Counted from the stretch's first letter, positions 36,943 through 46,040 are shown. The stretch is DNA of 64,000 nt from Thiomonas sp. FB-Cd (GCF_000733775.1 NZ_JPOE01000005.1:744001-808000), one strand, 5' to 3'. Numbers and translations are program-made. The notes: generated from the sequence alone by a model not told the origin.

Positions 36943-37740
36943 CAGCCAAGTGTGGCTCTCGGAATTCTGGGCCCAGCATTTTTCCAGGTGCGCAATGGCG
37001 GGCTGGCGCGTGATGCGGCCGCCATGCGTTAGCGCCTGAGCGATGCCACCAGGTGTGATGGCTAGCGGCGCGTAGGTGCATGTTTGATGCGAGTCGCCTC
37101 CTCGGGGGCGCCGTAGAGCCTCAAAAGTGTGCTCGGTGCCTCGTCCGAGATCGCTTGTGTGAAGTCTGATTGCGGCTGAGGTCGCAGGCATGGGCTTTGT
37201 CCTGCACAGGGCCGCGCTGGCGACCCACGGCGTCAGCTGCTGCTTGCTCACTGTCGACGCGAGACCAATTCTGGCGTCCGCCGTCGGCGCCCAAGCGCGC
37301 GGACGATCCCTTGTTTTCATGAAGCGAACGGGCCGTCGGCTTCTTCGGGCCTTGTACGAAGCCGCGCGGTGGTCGTTGCCGTCGCTCAGGTGCGGGATGC
37401 TGTTGCTTTCACGATAACTCCGGAATCCAAGAAGTTGCGTGGAACCAGCGCGTTTGGTCAATGGGGCTGGGCGTTTGGTACGGCTTTAGCCCATTTAATG
37501 TAAGGACACAGCCGCTGCCGCGCACACGTTGCAGTCGCCTGGCGCCGTGCACGTGCTCATCCTTCTTCACCGCGTTGCCAGAGGGCATTGGAGACATTGG
37601 CCTGGATCTGACGAAGCAGGGGGCTGGGTTTTTTAGCATGAACTGCCCCTTCATTCGGGGATTGATACAGGGGCTCGCTCCTGTCTATCTTTCTACGCAC
37701 ATTCGTCAAGTGTTGATGATGCCAGCTTTGGGGACGCACA
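36943..37740. other. 798-bp region without a recognisable gene
   Basis: Base use differs from the core genes: fewer long frames and more stops. Candidate short frames (for example 37,190-37,417 plus) show no motif, ribosome site or conserved start. It may be degraded DNA at the border of the accessory region that follows. Confidence 0.4.
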
Positions 37741-38718
37741 ATGGCCGTGGTAAACGAGATTGCGATCGACGGAGCGTCGACATGTGCCCCACCAAAGGGC
37801 CACGAAGAAGCGGCAACTTTCCCATTTGGCATTACCTCATGCGAAAGCAGCCGCTTCTCGACCCATAACGTCAGCCCGATTCGTCACAATTTTGACCAAC
37901 ATCCGCTGATGCAACTGCCACGACTGGCGCAGCTCGCACATGACTTGATGCCGAGCCGACAGTGCCGATTTATTCGCCCGGGTACTACGCAGGCGTCCGA
38001 GTTTTTTCATACGCCGAAAACGCCTGATGGCGCAGCCATCGATGAGGTGTTTGCCCGGATCGAGGAGCCAGGGTCGTGGATCGCGCTTTACAACGTACAA
38101 ACAGATCCAGCCTATGCCGGCTTTCTTGACGAAGTCATGGCCAGCGCGAAGTCACTGCTTCAGGCCGAGCAACCTGGAGTGTTTCGCGTCGCAGGATTTA
38201 TCTTCATCTCTGCGCCGCCATCAGTCACGCCGTTCCATATCGACCGCGAGAACAATTTCTGGCTGCAGATTCGAGGCCGCAAGATCATGACCGTTTTTGA
38301 TCATCGCGATCGCGCGGTCGTGAAGGCGAAAGACGTGGAAGATTTCATCGTAAGCGGGTCGCTCAAAAACGTCCGCCTGGATCCGACGCATCGCGCGCTC
38401 GGGCACGACTTTGATGTAGGCCCTGGTGACGGCGTGTACTTTCCTGCCACCTCACCGCACATGACGCGCACCCCGACAGGCTGGGTCCAGCCTGGGAACG
38501 GCGTTTCCATATCGATAGGCGTGGTCTTCTATACGGACGTCACCCGCCATCATGCAAGAGTCCACCAGTGCAATCGAGTTTTGCGTAAGTTTGGCCTCAC
38601 CCCGACCTTCCCTGGTGAAAGCGCTTGGCGCGATGCGATCAAAGCTCCACTTGGAAGGGCCATTGCCGCATCAAGGACACGGTGGCGTAATTATGTCGCA
38701 CCTCCAGGAGCCTATTGA
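37741..38718 (+). CDS. Cupin/JmjC-like Fe(II)/2-oxoglutarate dioxygenase
   Basis: 325 residues. The facial triad is suggested by H-x-D in TPFHIDRENNFWLQIRGRK and a later histidine in GDGVYFPATSPHMTRTP, as in the transcription-factor-jumonji/cupin_8-like group. The N-terminal region (NFDQHPLMQLPRLAQLAHDL) fits this group too. Probably hydroxylates a peptide or small molecule. Near a TIGR04325-type methyltransferase, so the two may be remains of a modification cluster. Ribosome site weak (GGGG 9 nt upstream). Confidence 0.6.
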   Translation: MAVVNEIAIDGASTCAPPKGHEEAATFPFGITSCESSRFSTHNVSPIRHNFDQHPLMQLPRLAQLAHDLMPSRQCRFIRPGTTQASEFFHTPKTPDGAAIDEVFARIEEPGSWIALYNVQTDPAYAGFLDEVMASAKSLLQAEQPGVFRVAGFIFISAPPSVTPFHIDRENNFWLQIRGRKIMTVFDHRDRAVVKAKDVEDFIVSGSLKNVRLDPTHRALGHDFDVGPGDGVYFPATSPHMTRTPTGWVQPGNGVSISIGVVFYTDVTRHHARVHQCNRVLRKFGLTPTFPGESAWRDAIKAPLGRAIAASRTRWRNYVAPPGAY

Positions 38719-38804
38719 GTCAGCGTGCGCGAAGCAGAGGCGCATTGACAGTTCAGTTGTCAGTTCACACCTTGGTTGACGCCGCGGCCAGGTAGTTCAT
38801 GGTC

Positions 38805-39479
38805 TCACCCTCGTGCCACGTGCCCGCAACGATCTGCTCTGTCGCTTTGCAGTCGACCACAACAGCTGTCGCGGTGGCGTGGACGGAGATGGTGCCCAAG
38901 CGCATGGCAGGAAGCGCCGCATGCGTCGACCGGTTTCGCAGCCGCTTCTGGGTAGAGGTTTGGGAAGAGCAGGTGCAACTGGTCGAGCGGAAAACCCAGG
39001 CTCACGGCCCCCTTGGGTGAGTCCGACCGCAGAAGGCCGTCAGCCACCGGTCGCGACAGCGAGTGACGTGCCGCGCGCTCGCCCAAGCCGGTCATCTGCA
39101 CGAATTCACCACGGCTGAGCGGCCCCGCGGCCAGCACGTAATGGAGCGGAACGACGAGTTCACTGCGGTACGCCGAAGTGTCCTCGGTTTGACTCTTCCC
39201 CAGCACGAGGACATGCAAGCGTTTCTTTAGAGCTCCGAGGTCCAGCATCTCGGTCATGAACGGGACCTGGTCCTCGCACACGCCGATAAAAAAGCGGCAC
39301 CGCTCGAGCAGCATGCGCTCACTCAGGTTGCCGCGCCCGTCGAGGTCCCCTTGGCGCACCATGTCTGCGTTGGACAGATGTGAGTAGCATGCGTCGCGCT
39401 GGCGTGCCAAGCCTCGATTCATCGACCAAAGACCTGCGGATAGCGGCTGCACCGCAACGTGGGTCTGAAGGCGTGCGGC
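38805..39479 (-). pseudogene. Truncated fic duplicate (3' half only)
   Basis: 38,837-39,479 aligns without gaps to 44,068-44,710, which holds the last ~180 codons of the intact fic gene. The copy begins immediately after the codons for the Fic motif (HAFRDGNGR), so the catalytic core is missing. It keeps an open frame, but the normal stop TGA has become TGC (protein continues ...KPVDACGAS), extending it to 38,805. No start codon with a ribosome site is present. A relic of segmental duplication. Confidence 0.85.
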
Positions 39480-39867
39480 AAGGAGGCGGATACGCTCGCT
39501 TCTCCCTTGGGGTCGATGAATCGGCCTCTTGCGCAGATCACAAAGGGCTAGGGTGCACGACTAACGTGCCGTTGAATGCTGGTGCGCCGCCGGGATCAGC
39601 GACGAAGTAAGGCAGCGACCAGCAGCAGTGAACAAGGAAAGATGCGAGGAGCCTATCGCTACAACAGAGCGCTGTCGATGACGGACGCGAAGTTCTCGGC
39701 GATGTCCAGAAACCGGATGTGTAGAGCGCACTCTATGTCATGGCAATCATTGAAATCCATCGCCGCCCAGGACGTTCATGAACGTCTGCATGATGCTTGT
39801 ACGGACGGAATTGTTCAGCCGTGGGAGGGATCCCCCTACCGCCACATCTCTCCGAGGGTGCACGGTT
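39480..39867. other. 388-bp spacer without a recognisable gene
   Basis: Between the truncated fic copy and the methyltransferase end. The short plus-strand frames have no motif. It includes the right-hand boundary of the fic duplication and no insertion-sequence end that I can see. Confidence 0.35.
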
Positions 39868-40689
39868 TTAATGCTGGGTCAAGGCGAAGTGGTAGCCATG
39901 ATATTCACTCAGGCTGCGATCGCGACTGAAAGGGATCAGGCACGACTTGTCGGGGTTGATCCAGGCGTCCCGCAGCGTATAGCCCAGTGCCTGCAGACTT
40001 TTAACAAACGCGTCTTCGCGATCGATGCGATAGGGACAAAACGCCGTGCCGATGCTCTGCAGTGTGAAATACGCCGCGTCCGGATGCAGCGGCGTAAGGT
40101 TGACGAGTACATTCGGGGGGAGGCGCTTCAGGTCCTGCAACCGTTCGGCCAGTGTCTGGGGCAGATACTGCAAAACGCCCATCGCCAGAAAGATGTCGGC
40201 CTGCGCTGCCTCGGAGAAATCGTCCGCGAATTGGAGCTTTCCCAGACTGTCCCTATTGCGCGCGAGAGCCGCGCCGCGCTCCATCACTGCCGGGACGTCA
40301 TGGATGACCCATTGCAAATTGGCGGGATAGGTCAGTACCGATTGGTACGCGTAGTAGCTCACGCCGATGTGGCCGCCCAATTCAAAGATCCGAACCCTCC
40401 CCTGCCCGAACAACTGCTGAAGCCAGAACAGCACTGGATAGTCCGTGGGAAAAAGGTGCTTCATCCGATCGCGGTACATCAGCGCGGAGTCCGGATTGTC
40501 GTAGCCCATCGGCCGGGTCCGTGGTGCCGAAGCCGCGGCTTCCTCGAACGTCTGGAATACGCCGCGAAACAGGTTTCCCGACGTATTGGCCGCGAAACGC
40601 CGATCGTAACGCGAAGATAGCCACTGATGTAGCCCAGGCATATCGCCAAGCTTGTCAAGTAACCCGTGCGCGCGGCGCATCAACAGCAT
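39868..40689 (-). CDS. Putative methyltransferase, TIGR04325-like
   Basis: 273 residues from ATG 40,689, with AGGGG upstream at good spacing. N-terminal GYDNPDSALMYRDRM, DYPVLFWLQQLF, then a Rossmann-like FELGGHIGVSYYAYQ loop where SAM would bind, and the ANLQWVIHDVPAVMERG segment are in the style of the TIGR04325 family, often found in surface polysaccharide clusters. No glycosyltransferases accompany it here. Confidence 0.65.
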   Translation of the reverse strand: MLLMRRAHGLLDKLGDMPGLHQWLSSRYDRRFAANTSGNLFRGVFQTFEEAAASAPRTRPMGYDNPDSALMYRDRMKHLFPTDYPVLFWLQQLFGQGRVRIFELGGHIGVSYYAYQSVLTYPANLQWVIHDVPAVMERGAALARNRDSLGKLQFADDFSEAAQADIFLAMGVLQYLPQTLAERLQDLKRLPPNVLVNLTPLHPDAAYFTLQSIGTAFCPYRIDREDAFVKSLQALGYTLRDAWINPDKSCLIPFSRDRSLSEYHGYHFALTQH

Positions 40690-41079
40690 GTTGATTTCCC
40701 CTTGATGCCGAGATAAGTGGCTGACGTAGCCCTTTGAACAGGCATCATATGAACTTTGAGTGCTAGCGAACACTGTACTCGATGCCCTGCGCGGCGGCGC
40801 CAAGCCGCGTGCCAGCCTGATGCCATGCTCATCCAAGTGCGATGGACAACCGATGGCGGTGACGCACGCACAAGTCGTGGCCACAAAAGGCCGCCTGCGT
40901 GTGCTCCGGCGAAGAAATTGGCGCCGGTTTTGAGAGAACAGAGAGCAGAAGCGAGTCGAACCGGGCGACTTCAGGACGCCGGGCCGCCACGGCGTGGCCC
41001 ATGCAGATCGGCGCCGAACCCCGCGTGGTGTCGCGGAACTCGGAAATGAAAACACCCAACTGAGAACAGTTGGGCGCTA
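40690..41079. other. Gene-free spacer left of the island boundary
   Basis: About 390 bp between the methyltransferase start and the attL-like repeat core. Contains the methyltransferase promoter region and, from 41,012, the imperfect part of the tRNA-Phe flanking repeat including the copied terminator hairpin. No gene visible. Confidence 0.45.
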
Positions 41080-41132
41080 AATTTTGGTGGCCAGGGACGG
41101 AATCGAACCGCCGACACGCGGATTTTCAATCC
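41012..41132 (-). repeat. attL-like copy of the tRNA-Phe 3' end
   Basis: 41,080-41,132 is identical over 53 bp to 51,887-51,939, the 3' end of tRNA-Phe plus its CCA and five downstream bases. Leftward the match continues less perfectly to about 41,012 and includes the hairpin CCCAACTG-AGAA-CAGTTGGG. At 41,133 the sequence leaves the tRNA gene in the anticodon arm, so this copy cannot make a tRNA. This is what is left when an element integrates at a tRNA 3' end. Confidence 0.9.
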
Positions 41133-41245
41133 AAATCAGGCATGTCCATGCGTGCGAAACATGACGCAACACATAACAAAATCAAGCGCTTGCAGCGCAT
41201 TCAACCGCACTGGTCGTAAAGATTCGGTGATGACGTCGGCAGCCG

Positions 41246-42112
41246 TTACCGACGCAGGATGGCTGCGTAGTCGGGACGCAGCGGGTACAGCCAGATGTCC
41301 TTGATGGGCAGCGCCTGTTGGTGCGAGAGGCTCTTCTTGCCGCGGCCGGTTGTTTTGCCCACGAGGACCCAGTTGGCGGCCTTGTAGCAGGTGCCTTTGT
41401 GCCTGGGGCTTTCGACGAAGGTCTCCAGCATCACGGGCGAGTAGCCGTAGCGCTGCTGCCAGTCTTTGGGCAGGCGACGCGCGGCGAGGGCCAGGATCTT
41501 CGAGGCAAGCCCTTTGGACTGCACCCACGGCAGGATCAGGAAACGCGTGTTGTTGACGACGCGCTGCAGGTTGTTCTGCCGCTGATCGTGATTCCAGCCG
41601 ATGAATCGTTCGCGATCGGCCAGCTTCCAGGCGCTGGCGCCGAAGCTCAGCAAGGCAACGAGCCGGTCGCCAGCGTAGACGTTGTAACGGATCTGGCTGC
41701 CCGACATGGGCGTGTAGCCCAGGTAGTGGTAACGCGCCACATATTCGTTCCACAGCCTGGAGGCCGCGCCGACACCGGCGACCACCTCCAGGCGCAAGGC
41801 ATCCAGAGCATGCACGGGCATGTCGATCGCACCTTGCGCATCGGTGGCCGGTGTGGGGTCGAACTGCGCCCGGCGCCGCGGGTGAGGCATCTGTGAGGGT
41901 GGCAGCGTGATCAAGCCGTCAGTCTGCATGCGCAGCATCGCCACGCGGCAACTCATGTCGCTGAGGCGTCCATCAGGGCGGCGCCAGTCGATCATCTCGC
42001 ACACCCTGCGCGACAGCGGCGCGCGCTTGAGCTGGGGGTTTTGCGCCATCAGCCAGGCGATGGCGTCAAGCTCCTCCTGCGTGAACACGCGCCCGCAGTA
42101 CCGTTTGTTCAT
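41246..42112 (-). CDS. DUF4338 (Druantia DruA-like) protein carried by the IS
   Basis: 288 residues. Diagnostic blocks are ARYHYLGYTPMSGSQIRYNVY, WKLADRERFIGWNHDQRQNNLQRVVNNTRFLILPWV, GLASKILALAARRLPKDW, and ETFVESPRHKGTCYKAANWVLVGKTTGRG. The central part has the feel of a GNAT-like fold (LPWVQSKGLASKIL), an inference only. DUF4338 includes DruA of the Druantia anti-phage system, but no druB-E or helicase is present. Its ATG overlaps the tnpC stop by 4 bp, and it ends 6 bp from the inverted repeat, so it is part of the transposon. Confidence 0.85.
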   Translation of the reverse strand: MNKRYCGRVFTQEELDAIAWLMAQNPQLKRAPLSRRVCEMIDWRRPDGRLSDMSCRVAMLRMQTDGLITLPPSQMPHPRRRAQFDPTPATDAQGAIDMPVHALDALRLEVVAGVGAASRLWNEYVARYHYLGYTPMSGSQIRYNVYAGDRLVALLSFGASAWKLADRERFIGWNHDQRQNNLQRVVNNTRFLILPWVQSKGLASKILALAARRLPKDWQQRYGYSPVMLETFVESPRHKGTCYKAANWVLVGKTTGRGKKSLSHQQALPIKDIWLYPLRPDYAAILRR

Positions 42113-43803
42113 GAGCTGTCGATTGTTGCGCAGGCCACGCCGCGCATCGCGCTCAGCCGGGCCTCATCCATCCGCCAGGGCAGGAAGCGGTCGAGGTCCG
42201 CCGGCATGCAGCCGCCCGCGTGTGCGCAGGCATGCAGATACGCGCTCAGCCAGGTGCGCGGATTGATCCCCCAGCACTTGAGCGTACCCAACACGCTCAT
42301 CATCGTGGCGGCCAGCTGCCCCGACCACTGGCTGCCCGAACCATAGAAGTTCTTGCGCCCGACCACCGCGGGCCGCAGCGCGCGTTCGGCGGCGTTATTG
42401 TCCAGGTCGATGGCGGGATGATCCAGGAACAGGATCAGTCCCGCCCAGTACGTGCGCAGGGTACGCAGCACCTTGTGCGCCGCGCCTGCCAGTGCCGTGT
42501 CGGCCAACTCATCCAGGCAGCGCTGCTCCATCGAGGCCACCAGCGCGCGCGTCTCGGCATCGCTGTCCTTGAAGGCAGCGTCGCCATCCGCCCATTGTTG
42601 CCGCCGCCGGGCGTGCAAGGCGTACAGCTCGCCGATGAGCCCGACCCATCCCATGGCCCAGTCCCACAGCGCCGGATAATCATTGGCCGCGCGCAGGAAG
42701 TCGCGCCGCTGGTGCGCCCAGCAGATCGACAGCTTCACCCCCGGGTTCAACCGGGCGAACTTGCGGTACGAGGCGTAGCGGTCGACACTGAGAATCCCCT
42801 CGTCCACATGGTTGAGTGCGGCCGCCGGCACCGAGGCCGAGCGTGAAGGATCGAGCACAAAGCACACCGCAGTGGCCGACTGAAACACCCACAGGTACCA
42901 GCGATGCCCGACCTTGCCGGGCTCCTCCTCGAACACCTCCCAGCGTGTCTCGTCGGCATGCCAGTGCGAGCCACGTCGCAGCTCATCCAGGCCAGCCTCG
43001 GCCACCGGCCCCAGCAACGGCCACAGCATGCGCAGGCCCTCGGTGAGCGTGCCCTGCGCGATGTGCAGCCCATGATCGTCCCAGTCCTGCAGCAGCCTGT
43101 GGCTGGGCTGCCCATAGAGAAACTTCGACAGCAGTGCCTCCACCCAGACCGACACGCCCAGCTTGCCCCGTGGGATGAGTTGCGCCGGCGGCGGCGCCGT
43201 CACGATGCCGGGAAGTGCGCCGCAGCAGCACAGCGGCCGGTAGCGGTGTCGGCGGACGATGCGGCGGTACGCCTTGACCTCGATCTCCAGAATCTCGGCA
43301 TCCTGCGTGCCGGGAAACGCGCTCAGCCCCAGGCCGCAGCGTGGGCACGTCGTCTGCAGCGTCACCTCCTCAACCCTGGCCGGCAATCCGCCCAGGCGCG
43401 TGCGGCCGTGACCACGCCGCCCACGTTGCTGGCCCCGCGGCCGTGGAGGGCCAGCGCTGACCTGGCACACCGCATTGATCCGGCGCGACTGTTCCGTCTT
43501 GGCGCCAAACACGCGCAGGCGAAGATCGCGGATCTGCGCCTGCGCGGCCTCCAGCGCCGCCTTCAACTCGGCTTCACGCTGCGCAAATCGCGCCTTCTCG
43601 GCCTGATGCCGACGTTCCACGAATTCGATGCGCGCCACGGCTCGCGCATGCAGGGATCGGTATGAACTTGCCCGCTGCACCAACTCGATGTGCTCGCGCC
43701 TGGTCAGCGTGACCAACTCCTGGTCATAGGGTTTCGGCGTCGGCCGTCTTGCGTCGGGCACCGTCCCGATCGCCGAGTCCAGGTCTGCGGCTGTGTCGTT
43801 CAC
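42109..43803 (-). CDS. tnpC: IS66-family transposase TnpC
   Basis: 564 residues. N-terminal coiled coil (HQAEKARFAQREAELKAALEAAQAQIRDLRLRVFG), zinc-ribbon-like CPRCGLGL...LCCCG, then the DDE core: D284 (HADETRW), D341 (SVDRYASY) and E473 (NNAAERALRP), followed by GRKNFYGSG and a C-terminal GINPRTWLSAYLHAC tail. All catalytic residues are present and the frame is intact. Of IS66 subgroups, those with tnpC alone (ISBst12-like) are the best match. Confidence 0.95.
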   Translation of the reverse strand: MNDTAADLDSAIGTVPDARRPTPKPYDQELVTLTRREHIELVQRASSYRSLHARAVARIEFVERRHQAEKARFAQREAELKAALEAAQAQIRDLRLRVFGAKTEQSRRINAVCQVSAGPPRPRGQQRGRRGHGRTRLGGLPARVEEVTLQTTCPRCGLGLSAFPGTQDAEILEIEVKAYRRIVRRHRYRPLCCCGALPGIVTAPPPAQLIPRGKLGVSVWVEALLSKFLYGQPSHRLLQDWDDHGLHIAQGTLTEGLRMLWPLLGPVAEAGLDELRRGSHWHADETRWEVFEEEPGKVGHRWYLWVFQSATAVCFVLDPSRSASVPAAALNHVDEGILSVDRYASYRKFARLNPGVKLSICWAHQRRDFLRAANDYPALWDWAMGWVGLIGELYALHARRRQQWADGDAAFKDSDAETRALVASMEQRCLDELADTALAGAAHKVLRTLRTYWAGLILFLDHPAIDLDNNAAERALRPAVVGRKNFYGSGSQWSGQLAATMMSVLGTLKCWGINPRTWLSAYLHACAHAGGCMPADLDRFLPWRMDEARLSAMRGVACATIDSS

Positions 43804-44067
43804 AGCAAACAGGGTACGGCGAAAAAACTTCTGTGTCCAGCACGTTCTGCTCGCGACTCGGTCAGCCTACGTCATCACCGAATCTTTACCACTGGTCTGT
43901 ACCTGCCATTGCGACCCATTGCCAGAAAACATGCCAGATTGGGGCCGCTGGCAGTAGTGTAGAACACCGCGCTCGAACAGTGCTCCCCGCCTGCCCGCCG
44001 AGGCGACGACAGCTCGGTGTGAACACGCCGCGTGAGACCAAACCGTCTTGTGCACGCCGATGTGGGG

Positions 44068-44710
44068 CTCGGTCGCTTGGCAATCGACGACAACAGCTAT
44101 CGCGGTGGCTCAGACGGAGAAGGCGCCCAAGCGCATGGCAGGCAGCGCGTCATGCGTCGACCGGTTTCGCAGCCGCTTCTGGGTAGAGGTTTGGGAAGAG
44201 CAGGTGCAACTGGTCGAGCGGAAAGCCCAGGCTCACGTCCCCCTTGGGTGAGTCCGACCGCAAAAGTCCGTCAGCCAACAGTCGCGACAGGGAGTGACGC
44301 GCCGTGCGCTCGCCCAAGCCGGTCATCTGCACGAATTCACGTCGGCTGAGCGGCCCCGCGGCCAGCACGTAATGGAGCGGCACGACGAGTTCACTGCGGT
44401 ACGCCGAAGTGTCCTCGGTTTGGCTCTTCACCAGCACGAGGGCATGCAAGCGTTTCTTTAGAGCGCCGAGGTCCAGCATCTCGGTCATGAACTGCACCTG
44501 GTCCTCGCACACACCGATAAAAAAGCGGCACCACTCGAGCAGCATGCGCTCACTCAGGTTGCCACGCCCGTCGAGGTCCCCTTGGCGCGCCATGTCTGCA
44601 TTGGACAGGTGTGTGTAGTACGCATCGCGCTGGCGTGCCAAGCCTCGATTCACCGACCACAGACCTGCGGATAGCGGCTGCAGCGCAACGTGGGTCTGAA
44701 GGCGTGCGGC
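44068..44710. repeat. 643-bp direct repeat (second copy at 38,837-39,479)
   Basis: Gap-free alignment with 38,837-39,479 and clearly above 90 percent identity by eye. It covers the last part of fic and about 80 bp beyond its stop. One copy lies inside the island, the other 1.6 kb outside attL, in the same orientation. The intervening 4.6 kb contains the methyltransferase, attL and the IS66 element. Confidence 0.88.
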
Positions 44711-45370
44711 GCGGCCGTTGCCGTCGCGGAAGGCGTGAACCCAGGCCACACGGTGGTGCAAGCAAGCTACCGCCACCAAGCCCATATCCAGGCTCCAGCG
44801 ACGACCGTAGAACCCGTCCATGCGCGACAAGAAGCCTGGCAGCGAAGTCCAGGTCGGCGGGTGGTGGCGGTGCACAATCACGTCTTCCTGCCGCAACTGA
44901 CCAGGCTGCACCACATGGCCATCTTCGGTCGTGCGGTCTTGCGGCGTCAGACGACCGTAGAGCGCAGCATGCGCGCGCAACAACATCGGGCTTTGCAGCA
45001 CCGCCTCCTCTGGAGCCCCCAGGCCTTCGAGTTCGCGTTCGGCTTCGATGTGTGCAAGTGCGATGCGCTGGCGCTGGGCCACGTCGGGCTTGTCAGAGAA
45101 ATCCTTCCTGAGGGCGCTTTCGATGTAGCGCGGATGCGTGCTCTGGCCCTCGATGCAATTCGAATAGTACGAGTTCATTGCTCGCACCAACTCGCGCAGG
45201 CGTTGGCGCGTGACCGGATGTGCCGAACCCTGCAGTCGCAGAGATGCCTCGACCACGCCGCGAATGCGAAGCGCGAGCTCCTGCATCGCGGCGGCATTGC
45301 CGGGCATCAGGGGCTCGAACTGCGCGGGGTGGTCGTACACCACGACTTGGGTTGGGGTGGAATGCATCAC
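44150..45370 (-). CDS. fic: Fic-domain protein (AMPylator type) with C-terminal winged helix
   Basis: 406 residues. The Fic motif HAFRDGNGR is at residues 212-220 with the catalytic H212. An N-terminal inhibitory motif of the S-x-x-x-E-G form is present as S70-N-C-I-E74-G75, so this is a self-inhibited class II Fic. Residues ~330-400 form a winged-helix-like domain (LSRREFVQMTGLGERTARHSLSRLLADGLL). Such stand-alone Fic proteins modify host or own proteins with AMP; the target is unknown. No separate antitoxin is adjacent. Upstream is 251 bp of AT-richer DNA to the next gene. Confidence 0.9.
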   Translation of the reverse strand: MMHSTPTQVVVYDHPAQFEPLMPGNAAAMQELALRIRGVVEASLRLQGSAHPVTRQRLRELVRAMNSYYSNCIEGQSTHPRYIESALRKDFSDKPDVAQRQRIALAHIEAERELEGLGAPEEAVLQSPMLLRAHAALYGRLTPQDRTTEDGHVVQPGQLRQEDVIVHRHHPPTWTSLPGFLSRMDGFYGRRWSLDMGLVAVACLHHRVAWVHAFRDGNGRAARLQTHVALQPLSAGLWSVNRGLARQRDAYYTHLSNADMARQGDLDGRGNLSERMLLEWCRFFIGVCEDQVQFMTEMLDLGALKKRLHALVLVKSQTEDTSAYRSELVVPLHYVLAAGPLSRREFVQMTGLGERTARHSLSRLLADGLLRSDSPKGDVSLGFPLDQLHLLFPNLYPEAAAKPVDA

Positions 45371-45636
45371 AGCGAGATTTGGGGCTTCAGACGGGAGACA
45401 AATTGCCGATCATTTTGCCGTTCATGTTAAGCCGCAAACCATTGTCATGCATGTCATTTATGAATGAAACAACCAACCATTCGAAGATTTTTTGCCGATG
45501 TTCATGCCGATCGCTTGCCATGCTTGTCGCAGTCGCGCCCCGATGCGCCTCCTCTTTAAGGTCGCCAAGACTGAGGGAAGCGTGCTCATCAGCCGATGTC
45601 CACGAGTTCAGTCGGCCGACGATGCAAAGTCAATCC

Positions 45637-46020
45637 ATGGTCCGTCCAAAGGGTCGCGCCAAGAGCACGGACGCCGCCGAAGTCGGACCCCGGCCGATCG
45701 TTGTCGCAGTCCTCCCCGCAGGCCAGGGAGGACGCCACCAAGCAAACCGCCCGCCTGTGGCCGGCGCCACGCGATCTGTGCTGCTCAGTGGTGACATTGT
45801 CGCCGACGTTACCGGTTTGCCCCTCACCTGGTTCGCGCATCTGCGCGATCCCCAGAGGCTTAGCATTCCGTTCTACGCACTGGGCAATGCCGGCGTGATC
45901 AGGTTCAGCCTCGAGAAGGTGTTCCGCTGGGAAATGACCAGACTGGTGCCGCGAGCTCTGCCGTTGGTCAACGCCGGGTTGAGACACTCGAACGATAGTA
46001 ATGCATCTGCATTGACATAG
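45637..46020 (+). CDS. Hypothetical protein with excisionase-like C-terminal domain
   Basis: 127 residues from ATG 45,637, or 132 from 45,622. The last ~80 residues (VTGLPLTWFAHLRDPQRLSIPFYALGNAGVIRFSLEKVFRWEM) are clearly related to the end of the gene at 48,632 (ITGLPGYWIHQNQERLRLGIPFYRIANGDAIRFSIEELFLWEM), but the first helix-turn-helix domain of that gene is missing. Its 3' end lies inside the toxin-antitoxin operator. Probably a decayed or shortened paralogue. Confidence 0.5.
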   Translation: MVRPKGRAKSTDAAEVGPRPIVVAVLPAGQGGRHQANRPPVAGATRSVLLSGDIVADVTGLPLTWFAHLRDPQRLSIPFYALGNAGVIRFSLEKVFRWEMTRLVPRALPLVNAGLRHSNDSNASALT

Positions 46021-46040
46021 CAATGCAGATGCATTACTAT
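45995..46040 (+). promoter_or_regulatory. Promoter and palindromic operator of prlF-yhaV
   Basis: Two perfect 20-bp arms (45,995-46,014 and 46,021-46,040) flank a 6-bp centre. A textbook sigma-70 promoter lies in it: TTGACA at 46,012-46,017, 17 bp, TACTAT at 46,035-46,040. So -35 and -10 both fall in the palindrome. Binding by a dimeric AbrB-type antitoxin would block transcription; PrlF is known to repress its own operon. The start of transcription is near 46,047. Confidence 0.9.

Larger units (their letters stand above)
41216..43889 (-). mobile_element. Complete IS66-family insertion sequence with DUF4338 gene
   Basis: Terminal inverted repeats of 25 bp begin GTAAAGATTCGGTGATGACG (41,216-41,240 and reverse complement 43,865-43,889) and match at 24 of 25 positions. 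The element is flanked by a perfect 8-bp target duplication, CACTGGTC (41,208-41,215 and 43,890-43,897), the size IS66 makes. It contains only tnpC and a DUF4338 gene, with no tnpA or tnpB. It lies 83 bp inside the island from attL. The intact ends and duplication suggest recent insertion. Confidence 0.95.

Noticed and set aside
41085..41132. Second tRNA-Phe gene
   Set aside because: Only the 3' part is present; the D arm and 5' acceptor are missing, so it is an attachment-site remnant.
41246..42112. Functional Druantia defence system
   Set aside because: Only a DUF4338 protein is present; no druB-E or helicase lies nearby and the gene is part of an insertion sequence.
44032..44349. Plus-strand frame repeated at 38,813-39,118
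   Set aside because: The two frames resemble each other only because the fic 3' region on the other strand is duplicated.
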